Positions 11,482-18,267 of a stretch of DNA of 64,000 nucleotides are shown one piece after another (the stretch's first letter is position 1; the number at the start of each line of letters is the position of its first letter). The notes under the pieces were generated by a model that made no database searches, was not told where the DNA came from, and worked only from the letters and a program-made list of their open reading frames with translations. Made by a program: the position numbers and the translations under genes. Source of the stretch: Bradyrhizobium lablabi (GTDB lineage: Bacteria; Pseudomonadota; Alphaproteobacteria; Rhizobiales; Xanthobacteraceae); the NCBI RefSeq assembly GCF_018129385.1, contig NZ_JAFCLN010000017.1:106096-170095 (forward strand), given 5' to 3'.

Positions 11482-11871
11482 TTAAAGCGCGTTCCGCGGC
11501 ACGGAAAGCTCTTCCTGATCCACCTTTTGCTCGGCTTCCCGCACCGCCTCCCTGGCCTGTTCGACCACCTCGACCAGGACCGGCACGACGCCGGCGCTGA
11601 CCATGCCGAGCGCGCGGGCCGCGCTGGTGGAAACGTCGATGATCCGGCCCTTGATGAAGGGACCGCGGTCGTTGACGCGGCACTGGATCGAGATCTTGCC
11701 GTGGGTGACCCGGAGGATTTTTCCGAACTTGTGACTGCGGTGAGCGCAGGTCATTTCGCCGCGTTTGGCGCCGATGCCGGGGTAGAAGGAAGCAAGACCG
11801 GATTCAGCAAAGGCGTTCGCGCTGCCGACTGTCGTCAACAACAGCGCACCAACATATTTTTCGATTCTCAT
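11482..11871 (-). CDS. RlpA-like double-psi beta-barrel protein, secreted
   Basis: A 129-residue protein with a signal peptide (about 1-22, ending ANAFAES) and an RlpA-type double-psi beta-barrel: GLASFYP, TCAHRSHKFG, VNDRGPFIKGRIIDVS and AARALGM. RlpA proteins act on peptidoglycan at the septum or bind stripped glycan. This one is short, lacks the SPOR domain and lipobox of E. coli RlpA, and is typical of the small alphaproteobacterial versions. The tail (about 105-129) is charged and helical. Lytic activity is inferred from family only. Confidence 0.85.
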   Translation of the reverse strand: MRIEKYVGALLLTTVGSANAFAESGLASFYPGIGAKRGEMTCAHRSHKFGKILRVTHGKISIQCRVNDRGPFIKGRIIDVSTSAARALGMVSAGVVPVLVEVVEQAREAVREAEQKVDQEELSVPRNAL

Positions 11872-12051
11872 TTTGCGTCTGCATGGGTCGGCCCCGCGCA
11901 GGAAACGCGATCACGCAATCGTGGTTTCCAGACATGCGGCATTGCATGTCGCGCATTCCGCACGCCACCGTGCGGAACAATCGCATCTGAAGAATTTCGC
12001 CACTGAAAAGCCACGCTGGAACCAGCCCCGTGGCCACCGCAAACTTTCGCA

Positions 12052-12076
12052 GGAACACCCAGGGCCGCTTCTGGTT
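12052..12076 (+). promoter_or_regulatory. Sigma-EcfG-type promoter before the CBS protein gene
   Basis: GGAAC, 16 bases, then GGTT, 38 bases upstream of the ATG at 12114. This matches the EcfG consensus (GGAAC-N16/17-cGTT) with one change in the -10 box. Confidence 0.55.
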
Positions 12077-12113
12077 AGCCGCCAAAGCAACCGAGCAATC
12101 CAGGAGGTGGCTT

Positions 12114-12545
12114 ATGAAAGTTCGAGACGCGATGACCCCTGACGTCCAGCTTTGCACGCCCGAAGATACGTTGCGCGATGCTGCCGAAGCGATGGCGGCG
12201 CTCAATTGCGGGCTGCTTCCGGTGACCGACAATGATCGTCTCGTCGGCATGATTTCCGATCGCGACATTGCTATCCGCGGCGTTGCCTTGGGCCGTGGTC
12301 CCGATGCCCGCATTGGCGATGTCATGACGTCAGACGTGAAATACTGTTTCGAGGATCAGGACCTCGAAGAGGTCTGCACGAACATGGGCGACATCCAGGT
12401 GCGCCGCCTGCCCGTGCTCGACCGCAACAAGCGCCTGGTCGGCATCATCGCACTCGGCGACATCGCACGCGCCCACGCGGCCGACGGAACGGCCGCGGCA
12501 CTGAGCCAGATCTCACGCCCGGGCGGCCAGCACGCGCAGGCGTAG
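12114..12545 (+). CDS. CBS-domain pair protein
   Basis: A 143-residue protein made almost entirely of two CBS motifs (about 1-58 and 67-125), with DAMTPDV, GLLPVTDNDRLVGMISDRDI, DVMTSDV and RRLPVLDRNKRLVGIIALGDIA. Stand-alone CBS pairs bind adenine nucleotides and often belong to stress regulons. The ATG at 12114 is selected by the strong CAGGAGG Shine-Dalgarno sequence directly upstream. A GGAAC-N16-GGTT promoter fits this. The 3' end overlaps the convergent gene 12513-12785 by 33 bases. Ligand and partner protein unknown. Confidence 0.9.
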   Translation: MKVRDAMTPDVQLCTPEDTLRDAAEAMAALNCGLLPVTDNDRLVGMISDRDIAIRGVALGRGPDARIGDVMTSDVKYCFEDQDLEEVCTNMGDIQVRRLPVLDRNKRLVGIIALGDIARAHAADGTAAALSQISRPGGQHAQA

Positions 12546-12785
12546 CTCCTCGCGCTTCGACACGCGCTTCGGGCTGCCCGGATCGGGCAGCCGATCGCCG
12601 CCGCCGGCCGCCTTCCACTCGCCAATCAGGCGGGCGATTTCCTTGCGCGCCTCGAGCTGCTCGCCGGCCGCCTCTGCACAGTCGAGGCCCTTGCCGATCT
12701 GGTTGCGCACGAGCGTTTCCAGTTCGAGCGTTTTGCCCCGCAACAGGCTGATCTTGCGCCGTATTTCATTAATTCGGTTGTCCAT
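12513..12785 (-). CDS. Small helical hypothetical protein (90 aa)
   Basis: Starts MDNRINEIRRKISLLRGKTL; the first 65 residues are predicted to be a helical coiled coil, followed by a basic, proline-containing tail (LPDPGSPKRVSKREELRLR). No membrane segment, no signal peptide. It is convergent with and overlaps the CBS protein gene by 33 bases. I do not recognise a named family. Likely real because it has a normal ATG start, a plausible composition and no better gene in that place. Confidence 0.65.
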   Translation of the reverse strand: MDNRINEIRRKISLLRGKTLELETLVRNQIGKGLDCAEAAGEQLEARKEIARLIGEWKAAGGGDRLPDPGSPKRVSKREELRLRVLAARA

Positions 12786-12830
12786 GGCTTGTTAGAACAA
12801 AATAAGAACATATAGTCAAGTCTCAAATCG

Positions 12831-13046
12831 GTGAACGAGACGGACATGGATAACAAAACCTTAAGATATGGCGGCGTTCAGGAGCGCCTCGCGGCGCAAA
12901 TGACGCGTGCACAGGCCCTGCGTCTCAAGCGCCTGAGCGAGGAGGCCTACCAGCCAAGGCAATACGAGCGCGATCTCACGACGGACGAGGCCGAGCGCCG
13001 CATCCGCGCGCTCGAGGCCGAGATCGCGCTCGCCGACTCTTTCTGA
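12831..13046 (+). CDS. DUF3072-like small protein
   Basis: A 71-residue protein with MTRAQALRLKRLSEEA followed by YERDLTTDEAERRIRALEAEI, the layout of DUF3072 (a helical pair with a SAP-like TKAEA..RI motif). An internal ATG at 12846 is an alternative start. Function unknown in the family. It lies divergent from the 90-aa gene, sharing an upstream region of about 45 bases that is AT-richer than its surroundings. Confidence 0.7.
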   Translation: MNETDMDNKTLRYGGVQERLAAQMTRAQALRLKRLSEEAYQPRQYERDLTTDEAERRIRALEAEIALADSF

Positions 13047-13115
13047 GCGATGTTCCGGTTCATCGAACCGGAACCGAAACCTCACGCCTGCTTGAAGCGA
13101 GCACTTCACAATTCC

Positions 13116-13140
13116 GGAACGGCTGCTGCCGCGCATCGTT
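13116..13140 (+). promoter_or_regulatory. Sigma-EcfG-type promoter before the gene at 13171
   Basis: Exact GGAAC-N16-CGTT, the best form of the consensus, 31 bases before the ATG at 13171. Confidence 0.7.
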
Positions 13141-13170
13141 GGCCTCACGTCACTACGATGGAGACAGTGA

Positions 13171-13557
13171 ATGAACTTCAAGATTGCAACCGCAGCCGCC
13201 ATTCTTTCGACCGCGATCGCAGCGCCTGCATTCGCGCAGGATCCCGCGGCACGGGCGCCATCCGTCCGCGCTCAGCAGGATCAGGCGCGGGTCTATCATC
13301 GTGATACGCGGGCCTATCATCGCGACAGCGGATTCTGGCCGGGTGACGTGGCCGCCGGCGTAGTCGGCGGCGCGATCGGCACGGCCGGTGCTGTCGTCGG
13401 CACCGCCGGCGCAATCGCCACGGCGCCGTTCCGCAACGACGCCTACGCTTATAACGATGGCTACTACGGCCGGAGCTACGGTGTGAGAAGCGGGTTCGTC
13501 TGTCAGCCCGGCACAACGTTCCGCGGCGAGGACGGGCGACTTCACGTCTGCCAGTAA
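13171..13557 (+). CDS. Small secreted protein, Gly/Tyr-rich, unknown function
   Basis: A 128-residue protein with a clear signal peptide (1-22, ending AFAQ), a polar stretch with YHRDTRAYHRD, a glycine/alanine hydrophobic segment (about 52-84, AAGVVGGAIGTAGAVVGTAGAI) that may insert in a membrane, and a C-terminal part with two cysteines (FVCQPGT...LHVCQ). Such proteins are common in Bradyrhizobium envelopes. An exact stress-type promoter lies upstream and an intrinsic terminator follows, so it is probably a one-gene stress transcript. Confidence 0.8.
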   Translation: MNFKIATAAAILSTAIAAPAFAQDPAARAPSVRAQQDQARVYHRDTRAYHRDSGFWPGDVAAGVVGGAIGTAGAVVGTAGAIATAPFRNDAYAYNDGYYGRSYGVRSGFVCQPGTTFRGEDGRLHVCQ

Positions 13558-13587
13558 GTATACCCGATCAAGCTGACGCATGACCTC

Positions 13588-13616
13588 GAGGCTGCCCGGT
13601 GGGCAGCCTCTTTTTT
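13588..13616 (+). terminator. Rho-independent terminator
   Basis: GAGGCTGCCC-GGT-GGGCAGCCTC: a 10-bp perfect stem followed by TTTTTT, 30 bases after the stop codon of the small secreted protein gene. Confidence 0.9.
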
Positions 13617-13655
13617 GTCTTCAGCGAACAGCTTCTTGTCTGCGTCAGGCCAGCT

Positions 13656-13739
13656 TCACAACGTGAATGCAGCGTATACGAAAAGCCCGATCAGCAGCGC
13701 CATACTCACTGCGATCAGGCCAAGCAATGCCTTCCCCAT
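13656..13739 (-). CDS. Single-pass small membrane protein (27 aa)
   Basis: Start ATG at 13739, stop TGA at 13656. The peptide begins MGKALLGLIAVSMALLIGLF and ends VYAAFTL: one hydrophobic helix with a single N-terminal lysine. A GGGAG Shine-Dalgarno-like sequence lies upstream. It is the third gene of a minus-strand set (53 aa, 75 aa, 27 aa), 15 bases after the DUF6894 gene, all downstream of a stress-type promoter at 14184-14208. Short single-helix peptides of this type occur in stress operons; the function is unknown. Confidence 0.55.
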   Translation of the reverse strand: MGKALLGLIAVSMALLIGLFVYAAFTL

Positions 13740-13754
13740 CCTGCTCTCCCAGGT

Positions 13755-13982
13755 CTAGCCGCTCTTTTCGGCGCTATCGACGCTTTCCCGATGAATCTCG
13801 TCGCCGTCCTTGTCGACAACCGATACGAAATACCCCTTGCCGAGAAAACCCTGCCGGTTTTCCGCAAGATCGATGGCCAGGCGCTTGGCCACTGCGATCG
13901 CCTGATCGCGGTCGTCGACGGGATGGCCGGTCGGATCGATCACGCGCTTACCATCGACAATATCAAAGCGAAAACGCGGCAT
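13755..13982 (-). CDS. DUF6894 family protein
   Basis: A 75-residue protein starting MPRFRFDIVDGKRVIDPTG, with DQAIAVAKRLAIDLA and YFVSVVDKDGDEIHRESV, the features of DUF6894, a family of small proteins frequent in Bradyrhizobium. It is predicted to form a small alpha/beta fold and is cytoplasmic. It starts 12 bases after the stop of the 53-aa gene upstream on the same strand, consistent with an operon. Function not known. Confidence 0.85.
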   Translation of the reverse strand: MPRFRFDIVDGKRVIDPTGHPVDDRDQAIAVAKRLAIDLAENRQGFLGKGYFVSVVDKDGDEIHRESVDSAEKSG

Positions 13983-13994
13983 GGCGCATCCTCA

Positions 13995-14156
13995 TCAGTG
14001 CGTATTGCTCTCGTGCCAGTTTTCCAGGTCGGGCTTCTTGCTGTCGTCAGAGCGCTGCTCCTTCTCCGGATTGCCTTTCCAGGGCTCTTTCGTCTGGCTT
14101 TTCGAACCCCAGTCCGTCCGCTGGCGGGGATCGTCCTTTGGCGTTTCCTTGCTCAT
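13995..14156 (-). CDS. Small hydrophilic protein (53 aa), probably disordered
   Basis: MSKETPKDDPRQRTDWGSK... to LENWHESNTH: almost no hydrophobic residues, rich in K, D, E, S, P and W, so likely intrinsically disordered. The ATG at 14156 is favoured over one at 14177 because GAGGAGGAT lies directly upstream. First gene after an exact minus-strand GGAAC-N16-CGTT promoter at 14184-14208. Probably a stress-induced hydrophilic protein; that is inference. Confidence 0.7.
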   Translation of the reverse strand: MSKETPKDDPRQRTDWGSKSQTKEPWKGNPEKEQRSDDSKKPDLENWHESNTH

Positions 14157-14183
14157 GAAATCCTCCTCGGACCCCACAGGATC

Positions 14184-14208
14184 AACGATTGCGGCGCGGG
14201 GCCGTTCC
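14184..14208 (-). promoter_or_regulatory. Sigma-EcfG-type promoter for the minus-strand three-gene set
   Basis: On the minus strand: GGAAC, 16 bases, CGTT, an exact match. It reads towards the 53-aa/DUF6894/27-aa genes and is back-to-back with the plus-strand element at 14220-14244; the two -35 boxes are 11 bases apart. Confidence 0.7.
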
Positions 14209-14219
14209 TCGTTTCGCGG

Positions 14220-14244
14220 GGAACCTCCTGCGGCATCGTCGGTT
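14220..14244 (+). promoter_or_regulatory. Sigma-EcfG-type promoter before the DUF6496 gene
   Basis: GGAAC-N16-GGTT, 28 bases before the ATG at 14272. Divergent partner of 14184-14208. Confidence 0.6.
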
Positions 14245-14271
14245 CTTGCCGGAGCAACGGAGGAAATCGCG

Positions 14272-14742
14272 ATGGCCCAGTCATCACGTCAGAAGCGCAT
14301 CACCGGCCGGGTGATGCATGAGTTCAAGCACGGCGAGCTCAAGAGTGGCCGCAGCGGCAAGGGAGGCAAGGTCAAGAGCCGCCGTCAGGCCATTGCCATC
14401 GCGCTGGAGGAAGCCGGCGCCTCGAAATACGAGAGCGAGCGGCGCAACCGGCGCAACCTGCGCCGGACCGAGAGCAAGGAATCCCGCGGCCGCACCGCGC
14501 AGCAGGAGCGCGAGGGCAAGTCGCATGTCGGCGCCGGGCGCAAACGCGAGAGCACCCGCGCGATGGGCGGCCGGAACGCGCGCAAACCCACCGCCCGCGG
14601 CCGCCGCGCCGCGGTCGCCCGCGCCCGCAAGGCCGACGGGCACACCCGCAAGGAGCTCTACGCCAGGGCGCAGCGCCGTCATATCGAGGGCCGCTCCAAA
14701 ATGACCAAGCGGCAGCTCGAGAACGCGCTCGGCATCCGTTGA
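14272..14742 (+). CDS. DUF6496 protein with C-terminal Rho-N/SAP-like motif, highly basic
   Basis: A 156-residue, very arginine/lysine-rich protein. Residues about 10-55 (RVMHEFKHGELKSG, KSRRQAIAIALEEAGASKYE) are the DUF6496 module. A low-complexity RGRxx region follows, and the end, TRKELYARAQRRHIEGRSKMTKRQLENAL, resembles a Rho N-terminal/SAP-type nucleic-acid-binding helix pair. Nucleic-acid binding is inferred from charge and this motif. The start is fixed by ACGGAGGAA upstream. A stress-type promoter precedes it. Convergent with the PPC-domain gene with a gap of only 9 bases. Confidence 0.8.
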   Translation: MAQSSRQKRITGRVMHEFKHGELKSGRSGKGGKVKSRRQAIAIALEEAGASKYESERRNRRNLRRTESKESRGRTAQQEREGKSHVGAGRKRESTRAMGGRNARKPTARGRRAAVARARKADGHTRKELYARAQRRHIEGRSKMTKRQLENALGIR

Positions 14743-14751
14743 TGCCGGCTG

Positions 14752-15198
14752 TCAGTTCGCCCCGATATCGATGAGGGCGATGCCGAGATCCGCCCTCTTC
14801 CTGCGCCGCAGCTTCGACGGCACCTCGGTGAGTACCACTTCGAGCGTCGGGCGCACGGTGCCGGCGAGCAGGTGCCCGCCGCGGGTCGAGCCATCGGCCA
14901 TGCCGAGCACGATATGCATATGCAGGCTCGCCTTGCCGTCGTCGCCCCTGGCGACGTCGCCGATCGCGCTCAGCACCTCGCACTGCTCGCCGATCTCGAT
15001 CTTCCTGTAACTTTTCGAAGCGAAGTCGAACCAGCCCACGGTGGCCTTCTCGAAGGCGCCGATCGCCGTCAGCGAGGCCGCCGTCAACTTTGCGTCATTG
15101 GCGAATTTGGTCAGCGCCGCGAACGCCTCCTCCCCGCTGTCGAGGATGACGACATGGATCTGGGCGTCCGCGGTGTCGGAAAGGAGCTGGCTTTTCAT
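14752..15198 (-). CDS. PPC (DUF296) domain DNA-binding-type protein
   Basis: A 148-residue protein nearly all of which is the PPC/DUF296 domain: VVILDSGEEAFAALTKFA, LTAIGAFEKATVGWFD, LHMHIVLGMADGSTRGGHLLAG and EVVLTEVPSKLRR. The GGHL motif is typical. In plants this domain comes with AT-hooks; bacterial single-domain forms trimerise and have been proposed to bind nucleotides or DNA, without firm function. No AT-hook seen; a basic RRRKR lies near the C terminus. Confidence 0.88.
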   Translation of the reverse strand: MKSQLLSDTADAQIHVVILDSGEEAFAALTKFANDAKLTAASLTAIGAFEKATVGWFDFASKSYRKIEIGEQCEVLSAIGDVARGDDGKASLHMHIVLGMADGSTRGGHLLAGTVRPTLEVVLTEVPSKLRRRKRADLGIALIDIGAN

Positions 15199-15285
15199 GT
15201 CTCGTCACTCGTTCGACGATGTTCCGTGATCCCGCACCAATCGGCGATGTCGCGCATCGTTCCTCAAACTGTGAAGTCCCGCAGC

Positions 15286-15311
15286 GGAAACATCGGCCGG
15301 TTCCTCTCGTT
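15286..15311 (+). promoter_or_regulatory. Variant stress-type promoter before the CsbD-like gene
   Basis: GGAAAC-N16-CGTT, one base longer in the -35 box than the EcfG consensus, 23 bases before the ATG at 15335. Weaker than the other elements of this region. Confidence 0.35.
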
Positions 15312-15334
15312 CTCCCCGAAAAGGATATCCAGCG

Positions 15335-15508
15335 ATGAGCACGTTCAGAGAGAAAGCGCAGGGCCTCACCAAGCAGGTGGTCGGCCAGATGATTGGCGAT
15401 CAGCAACTGGTGGAAGAAGGCCGGGAGCAGGAGCACGAGGCCGAGCTAAAAGCCCACGCCTCCGATCCTCACATCGAACAGGGTCCGTCAGACGGGCCAA
15501 ACGAGTAA
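15335..15508 (+). CDS. CsbD-like small stress protein (57 aa)
   Basis: MSTFREKAQGLTKQVVGQM then IGDQQLVEEGREQEHEAE and an acidic tail ending GPSDGPNE. The spacing of K..QGL.KQ..GQ...D..L..EG matches CsbD/YjbJ-type stress proteins, here with a shortened N terminus. Fully hydrophilic and helical. ATG at 15335 follows AAGGATA. A bidirectional hairpin terminator follows. The family assignment is reasonable but not certain; molecular function of CsbD proteins is unknown. Confidence 0.7.
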   Translation: MSTFREKAQGLTKQVVGQMIGDQQLVEEGREQEHEAELKAHASDPHIEQGPSDGPNE

Positions 15509-15512
15509 TTGC

Positions 15513-15558
15513 CAACACAAGAGTGCCGCCGGATCGTGTTCCGGCGGCATTTGTGTTG
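15513..15558. terminator. Bidirectional hairpin terminator
   Basis: Inner stem TGCCGCCGGA/TCCGGCGGCA (10 bp, loop TCGTGT), with outer arms CAACACAA/TTGTGTTG. It lies between the convergent CsbD-like gene and the 82-aa gene and can fold on either strand. Confidence 0.75.
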
Positions 15559-15587
15559 CCTGGCAGCAGCCAGCCTGCCGGGTGGCA

Positions 15588-15836
15588 TCATTTGTTGGTG
15601 CCAGCGCCGGCATTGCCCGAACTGGACGGATTGGCGCCCTTGTGCTTTTTCATCGGCGCTGCGCCGGTCGTCGTCCCCTTCTTCATATTGTGGCCGCGCG
15701 CGTTCATGTCGCTTCCCGCGCCGGGACCGACATTGCCCGAGCTCGAAGCGCCGGGTGCCGGCTGCTGCGATTGCGCGAACGCGCCGCCCATCGATAGCGC
15801 GAGAATGCAGGCAGACGCCAAAATGGTCTTCTTCAT
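15588..15836 (-). CDS. Small secreted low-complexity protein (82 aa)
   Basis: A signal peptide (1-22, MKKTILASACILALSMGGA then FAQ) followed by about 60 residues rich in G, S, N, K and P, with repeated SSSGNxGxG and MKK..G..T..P units. No cysteines after cleavage. ATG at 15836 follows CAGGAGT. A GGAAC-N16-TGTT element lies 31 bases upstream. Function unknown; a periplasmic stress-induced protein is a reasonable guess. Confidence 0.75.
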   Translation of the reverse strand: MKKTILASACILALSMGGAFAQSQQPAPGASSSGNVGPGAGSDMNARGHNMKKGTTTGAAPMKKHKGANPSSSGNAGAGTNK

Positions 15837-15866
15837 GTCTTGACTCCTGGAGTTGAAGTGAACGCC

Positions 15867-15891
15867 AACACGGCTCGTGCGGAACGGTTCC
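15867..15891 (-). promoter_or_regulatory. Sigma-EcfG-type promoter before the 82-aa secreted protein gene
   Basis: Minus strand GGAAC-N16-TGTT; one deviation in the -10 box. Confidence 0.5.
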
Positions 15892-16058
15892 TGCACGTTC
15901 CGCGGAGCAGCGTTGCGCCGGAGCCGGTTCATCGGCCACCGGTCAGCCAGAAGAAGTCCCAAAGAAACCCCACGGCTCGCAGTGAGCCGGGGGTCCAGTC
16001 TTGGGAGGGATCACCCTGCGGTGACCGACATGCCAATCCCGAAAAGGTCCGCCCGTTC

Positions 16059-16550
16059 CTAAGCCGCCGCTTCGTAATTGACTTCGGATTCGGCAAGCTT
16101 GGTCAGCGCCTCGTCGGTCTTCTTCTCTTCCGCCAGCGTTTGATCGAGCAGCTTGACGGCCTGCGGCATGTTGAGCTTTTCGGCCCATGCTTTCAGCGTG
16201 CCGTAGCGGGAGATCTCGTAGTGCTCGACCGCCTGGGCTGCCGCCAGCAGGCCGGCATCGAGCGCAGGCGTGTCGACATACTCGTCCATGACCTCCTTGC
16301 CTTCGTCGATGATGCCCTCGATCGCGTCGCACTTCTTGCCGCGCGCCGCCTTGCCGAGCATCTCGAAGATCTTTTCCAGCCGTTCGACCTGCCCCTCGGT
16401 CTCGTCGTAGTGCTTTTCGAAAGCGGTGCGGAGCTTGTCGGAATTCGCGGCCTTCGCCATCTTCGGCAAGGCCTTGAGAATGTGTTTTTCGGCGTAATAG
16501 ATATCCTTGAGCGTATCCAGAAACAGTTCGTTGAGGTCCTTCTCGGCCAT
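16059..16550 (-). CDS. DUF892/YciE-family ferritin-like protein
   Basis: A 163-residue four-helix protein of the DUF892 (YciE/YciF) family. It has LFLDTLKDIYYAEKHILKALPKM, ETEGQVERLEKIF, AVEHYEISRYGTLKAWA and LAEEKKTDEALTKLAE; the glutamate/histidine positions (E..H in AEKH and EHYE) are those of the di-metal site. Members are stress-induced in enterobacteria and rhizobia. A paralogue lies at 17546-18055. A GGAAC-N16-GGTT element lies 29 bases upstream of the start. Metal binding is inferred. Confidence 0.9.
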   Translation of the reverse strand: MAEKDLNELFLDTLKDIYYAEKHILKALPKMAKAANSDKLRTAFEKHYDETEGQVERLEKIFEMLGKAARGKKCDAIEGIIDEGKEVMDEYVDTPALDAGLLAAAQAVEHYEISRYGTLKAWAEKLNMPQAVKLLDQTLAEEKKTDEALTKLAESEVNYEAAA

Positions 16551-16578
16551 CGGTCACTCCCTTGGTTGGTTTTCCGGA

Positions 16579-16603
16579 AACCGTGATTGAAACCAAAAGT
16601 TCC
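16579..16603 (-). promoter_or_regulatory. Sigma-EcfG-type promoter before the first DUF892 gene
   Basis: Minus strand GGAAC-N16-GGTT ending 29 bases before the ATG at 16550. Confidence 0.6.
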
Positions 16604-16713
16604 TATCCGCTCCTCACGCGTGCTCTTTCCATATCGTGCTCCCTCACCCGCACAGGAACCGGACCGCTCAACGCGCGCTTATAGCTGTTTTGGCACGACG
16701 GTGATGTTTCACG

Positions 16714-17439
16714 ATGGCGCGTATCCTGATCGGCACATCGGGATGGCACTACCAGTCCTGGCGCGGTCCGTTCTTCCCGAAGGAGCTGCTGCTGAAGGAC
16801 CAGTTGCCGTACTACGCAAGCCAGTTTGCGACCACAGAGCTGAACGGCGTCTTCTACCGCACGCCGACGCCCGCAGCCGTGAAGGGCTGGCGGCAGCAGA
16901 CAGGCGATGATTTCGTCTTCGCCTGGAAGGCATCGAAGTTCATCACCCACTGGAAGCGCCTGTCGGAGAAATCCGTCAACAGCCTCGAACTGCTGGAAGA
17001 CCGGCTCTCGCTGCTCGGCGACAAGGCTGGTCCCGTCCTGTTTCAGTTGCCGCCGAACTTCGGCATGGACGCGGGCCGGCTCGACGCATTCCTCGATCTG
17101 CTTTCCGCAAAGCGCCGCTACTGTTTCGAGTTCCGTCACCCGAGCTGGTACACGCCGGAAGTTTTTCGGCTGCTGTCCCGGCAAAATATTTCGCTCTGCA
17201 TTTCCGACCATCATGATGCGCCCTCCCCGTGGAAGCGGACGGCCGATTTCGTTTACGTCAGGGGCCATGGGCCCGGCGGCCGCTACAAGGGGCACTACCG
17301 GCCCGACGCGCTGGCGCAATGGGCCAGGCGCATCCGCTCCTGGAAGAAGCAGGGCTGCGACGTTTACGTCTATTTCGACAACGACCAGAAGAGCGCTGCC
17401 CCGGCCGATGCGCTCAAGCTGCTTCAGATGCTGGGTTAG
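16714..17439 (+). CDS. DUF72 family protein
   Basis: A 241-residue protein of the DUF72 (YecE-like) family, a TIM-barrel fold. It starts MARILIGTSGWHYQSWRG and has FFPKELL, YASQFATTELNGVFYRTPT, KASKFITHWKRL, VLFQLPP, CFEFRHPSWY, YVRGHGP and DVYVYFDNDQKSAAPADAL, all conserved blocks. The biochemical role is not established. It lies between the two DUF892 genes, an association that may reflect a common stress regulon. Confidence 0.9.
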   Translation: MARILIGTSGWHYQSWRGPFFPKELLLKDQLPYYASQFATTELNGVFYRTPTPAAVKGWRQQTGDDFVFAWKASKFITHWKRLSEKSVNSLELLEDRLSLLGDKAGPVLFQLPPNFGMDAGRLDAFLDLLSAKRRYCFEFRHPSWYTPEVFRLLSRQNISLCISDHHDAPSPWKRTADFVYVRGHGPGGRYKGHYRPDALAQWARRIRSWKKQGCDVYVYFDNDQKSAAPADALKLLQMLG

Positions 17440-17473
17440 GTCAGAGGTCACCCGGCCTGCCCGAGCAACGCTT

Positions 17474-17498
17474 GGAACCTCCGCCGCCGGCCTCCGTT
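17474..17498 (+). promoter_or_regulatory. Sigma-EcfG-type promoter before the second DUF892 gene
   Basis: Exact GGAAC-N16-CGTT, 48 bases before the GTG start at 17546. Confidence 0.7.
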
Positions 17499-17545
17499 GA
17501 TCGCTCGGCCCTCTCGGCTATTCGAATTTATCAATGGAGGATGAC

Positions 17546-18055
17546 GTGGGACTGTTTTCGAAAGACATCAAGTCGATGGACGACCTCTTGCTGCACGGCC
17601 TGCAAGACATCTATTACGCCGAGCAGCAGATCACCAAGGCGCTGCCGAAGATGATCGAGCAAGCGACCAATCGCGATCTCTCGCTGGGCCTGAAGAATCA
17701 CCTCGAGGAAACCAACAAGCAGATCGAGCGGCTCGACCAGGTGTTCAAGAAGCTCGGCAAGCAGCCCTCCGGCACCGACTGCCCCGCGATCGACGGCCTG
17801 ATCAAGGAAGCGGATGCGACCGCCGGCGACGTCGAGGACAAGTCCGTGCTCGACGCCGCGATCGTGGCGAGCGCGCAGGCCGTCGAGCATTACGAGATCG
17901 CCCGTTACGGCACGCTGATCGCCTGGGCGGAAGAGCTCGGCCACGACGACATCGTTCGCTTCCTCACCACCAATCTGAACGAGGAGAAGGCGGCCAACAC
18001 CAAATTGAATACGGTGGCGCTGCGCAAGGGCGTGAACCGCAAGGCGGCAAGCTGA
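17546..18055 (+). CDS. DUF892/YciE-family ferritin-like protein, second copy
   Basis: A 169-residue DUF892 protein: LFSKDIKSMDDLLLHGLQDI, YYAEQQITKALPKMIEQA, NKQIERLDQVFKKLGKQP, AVEHYEIARYGTLIAWAEEL and LTTNLNEEKAANTKLN. The start is taken as GTG 17546, since the GGAGG Shine-Dalgarno sequence (17537-17541) lies inside the alternative ATG start at 17534. Related to but clearly diverged from the protein at 16059-16550, so an old duplication or separate acquisition. Preceded by an exact stress-type promoter and followed by a 9-bp hairpin. Confidence 0.9.
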   Translation: MGLFSKDIKSMDDLLLHGLQDIYYAEQQITKALPKMIEQATNRDLSLGLKNHLEETNKQIERLDQVFKKLGKQPSGTDCPAIDGLIKEADATAGDVEDKSVLDAAIVASAQAVEHYEIARYGTLIAWAEELGHDDIVRFLTTNLNEEKAANTKLNTVALRKGVNRKAAS

Positions 18056-18092
18056 AACGCGGGGCGTACCAGTCAGCCCTGTGAGACAATGC

Positions 18093-18115
18093 GAAAGGCC
18101 CCGCGCGGGCCTTTC
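18093..18115. terminator. Hairpin after the second DUF892 gene
   Basis: GAAAGGCCC-CGCGC-GGGCCTTTC, a perfect 9-bp stem, 37 bases after the stop codon. It is followed by an AT-rich TATAATTGTTATAATTG stretch rather than a pure T run. Confidence 0.6.
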
Positions 18116-18267
18116 CACTATAATTGTTATAATTGCCTGACGCTTTTTGTGACACGCGCATAACGTGCGCGATCGATGGTCCCATCGCTGACCCGGCCAC
18201 ACTTCCCACGTCGCCGGGAAACCTCTACTCTGCGTGCTCCGGATTTCGCATCACCAGACGGTCGCGC

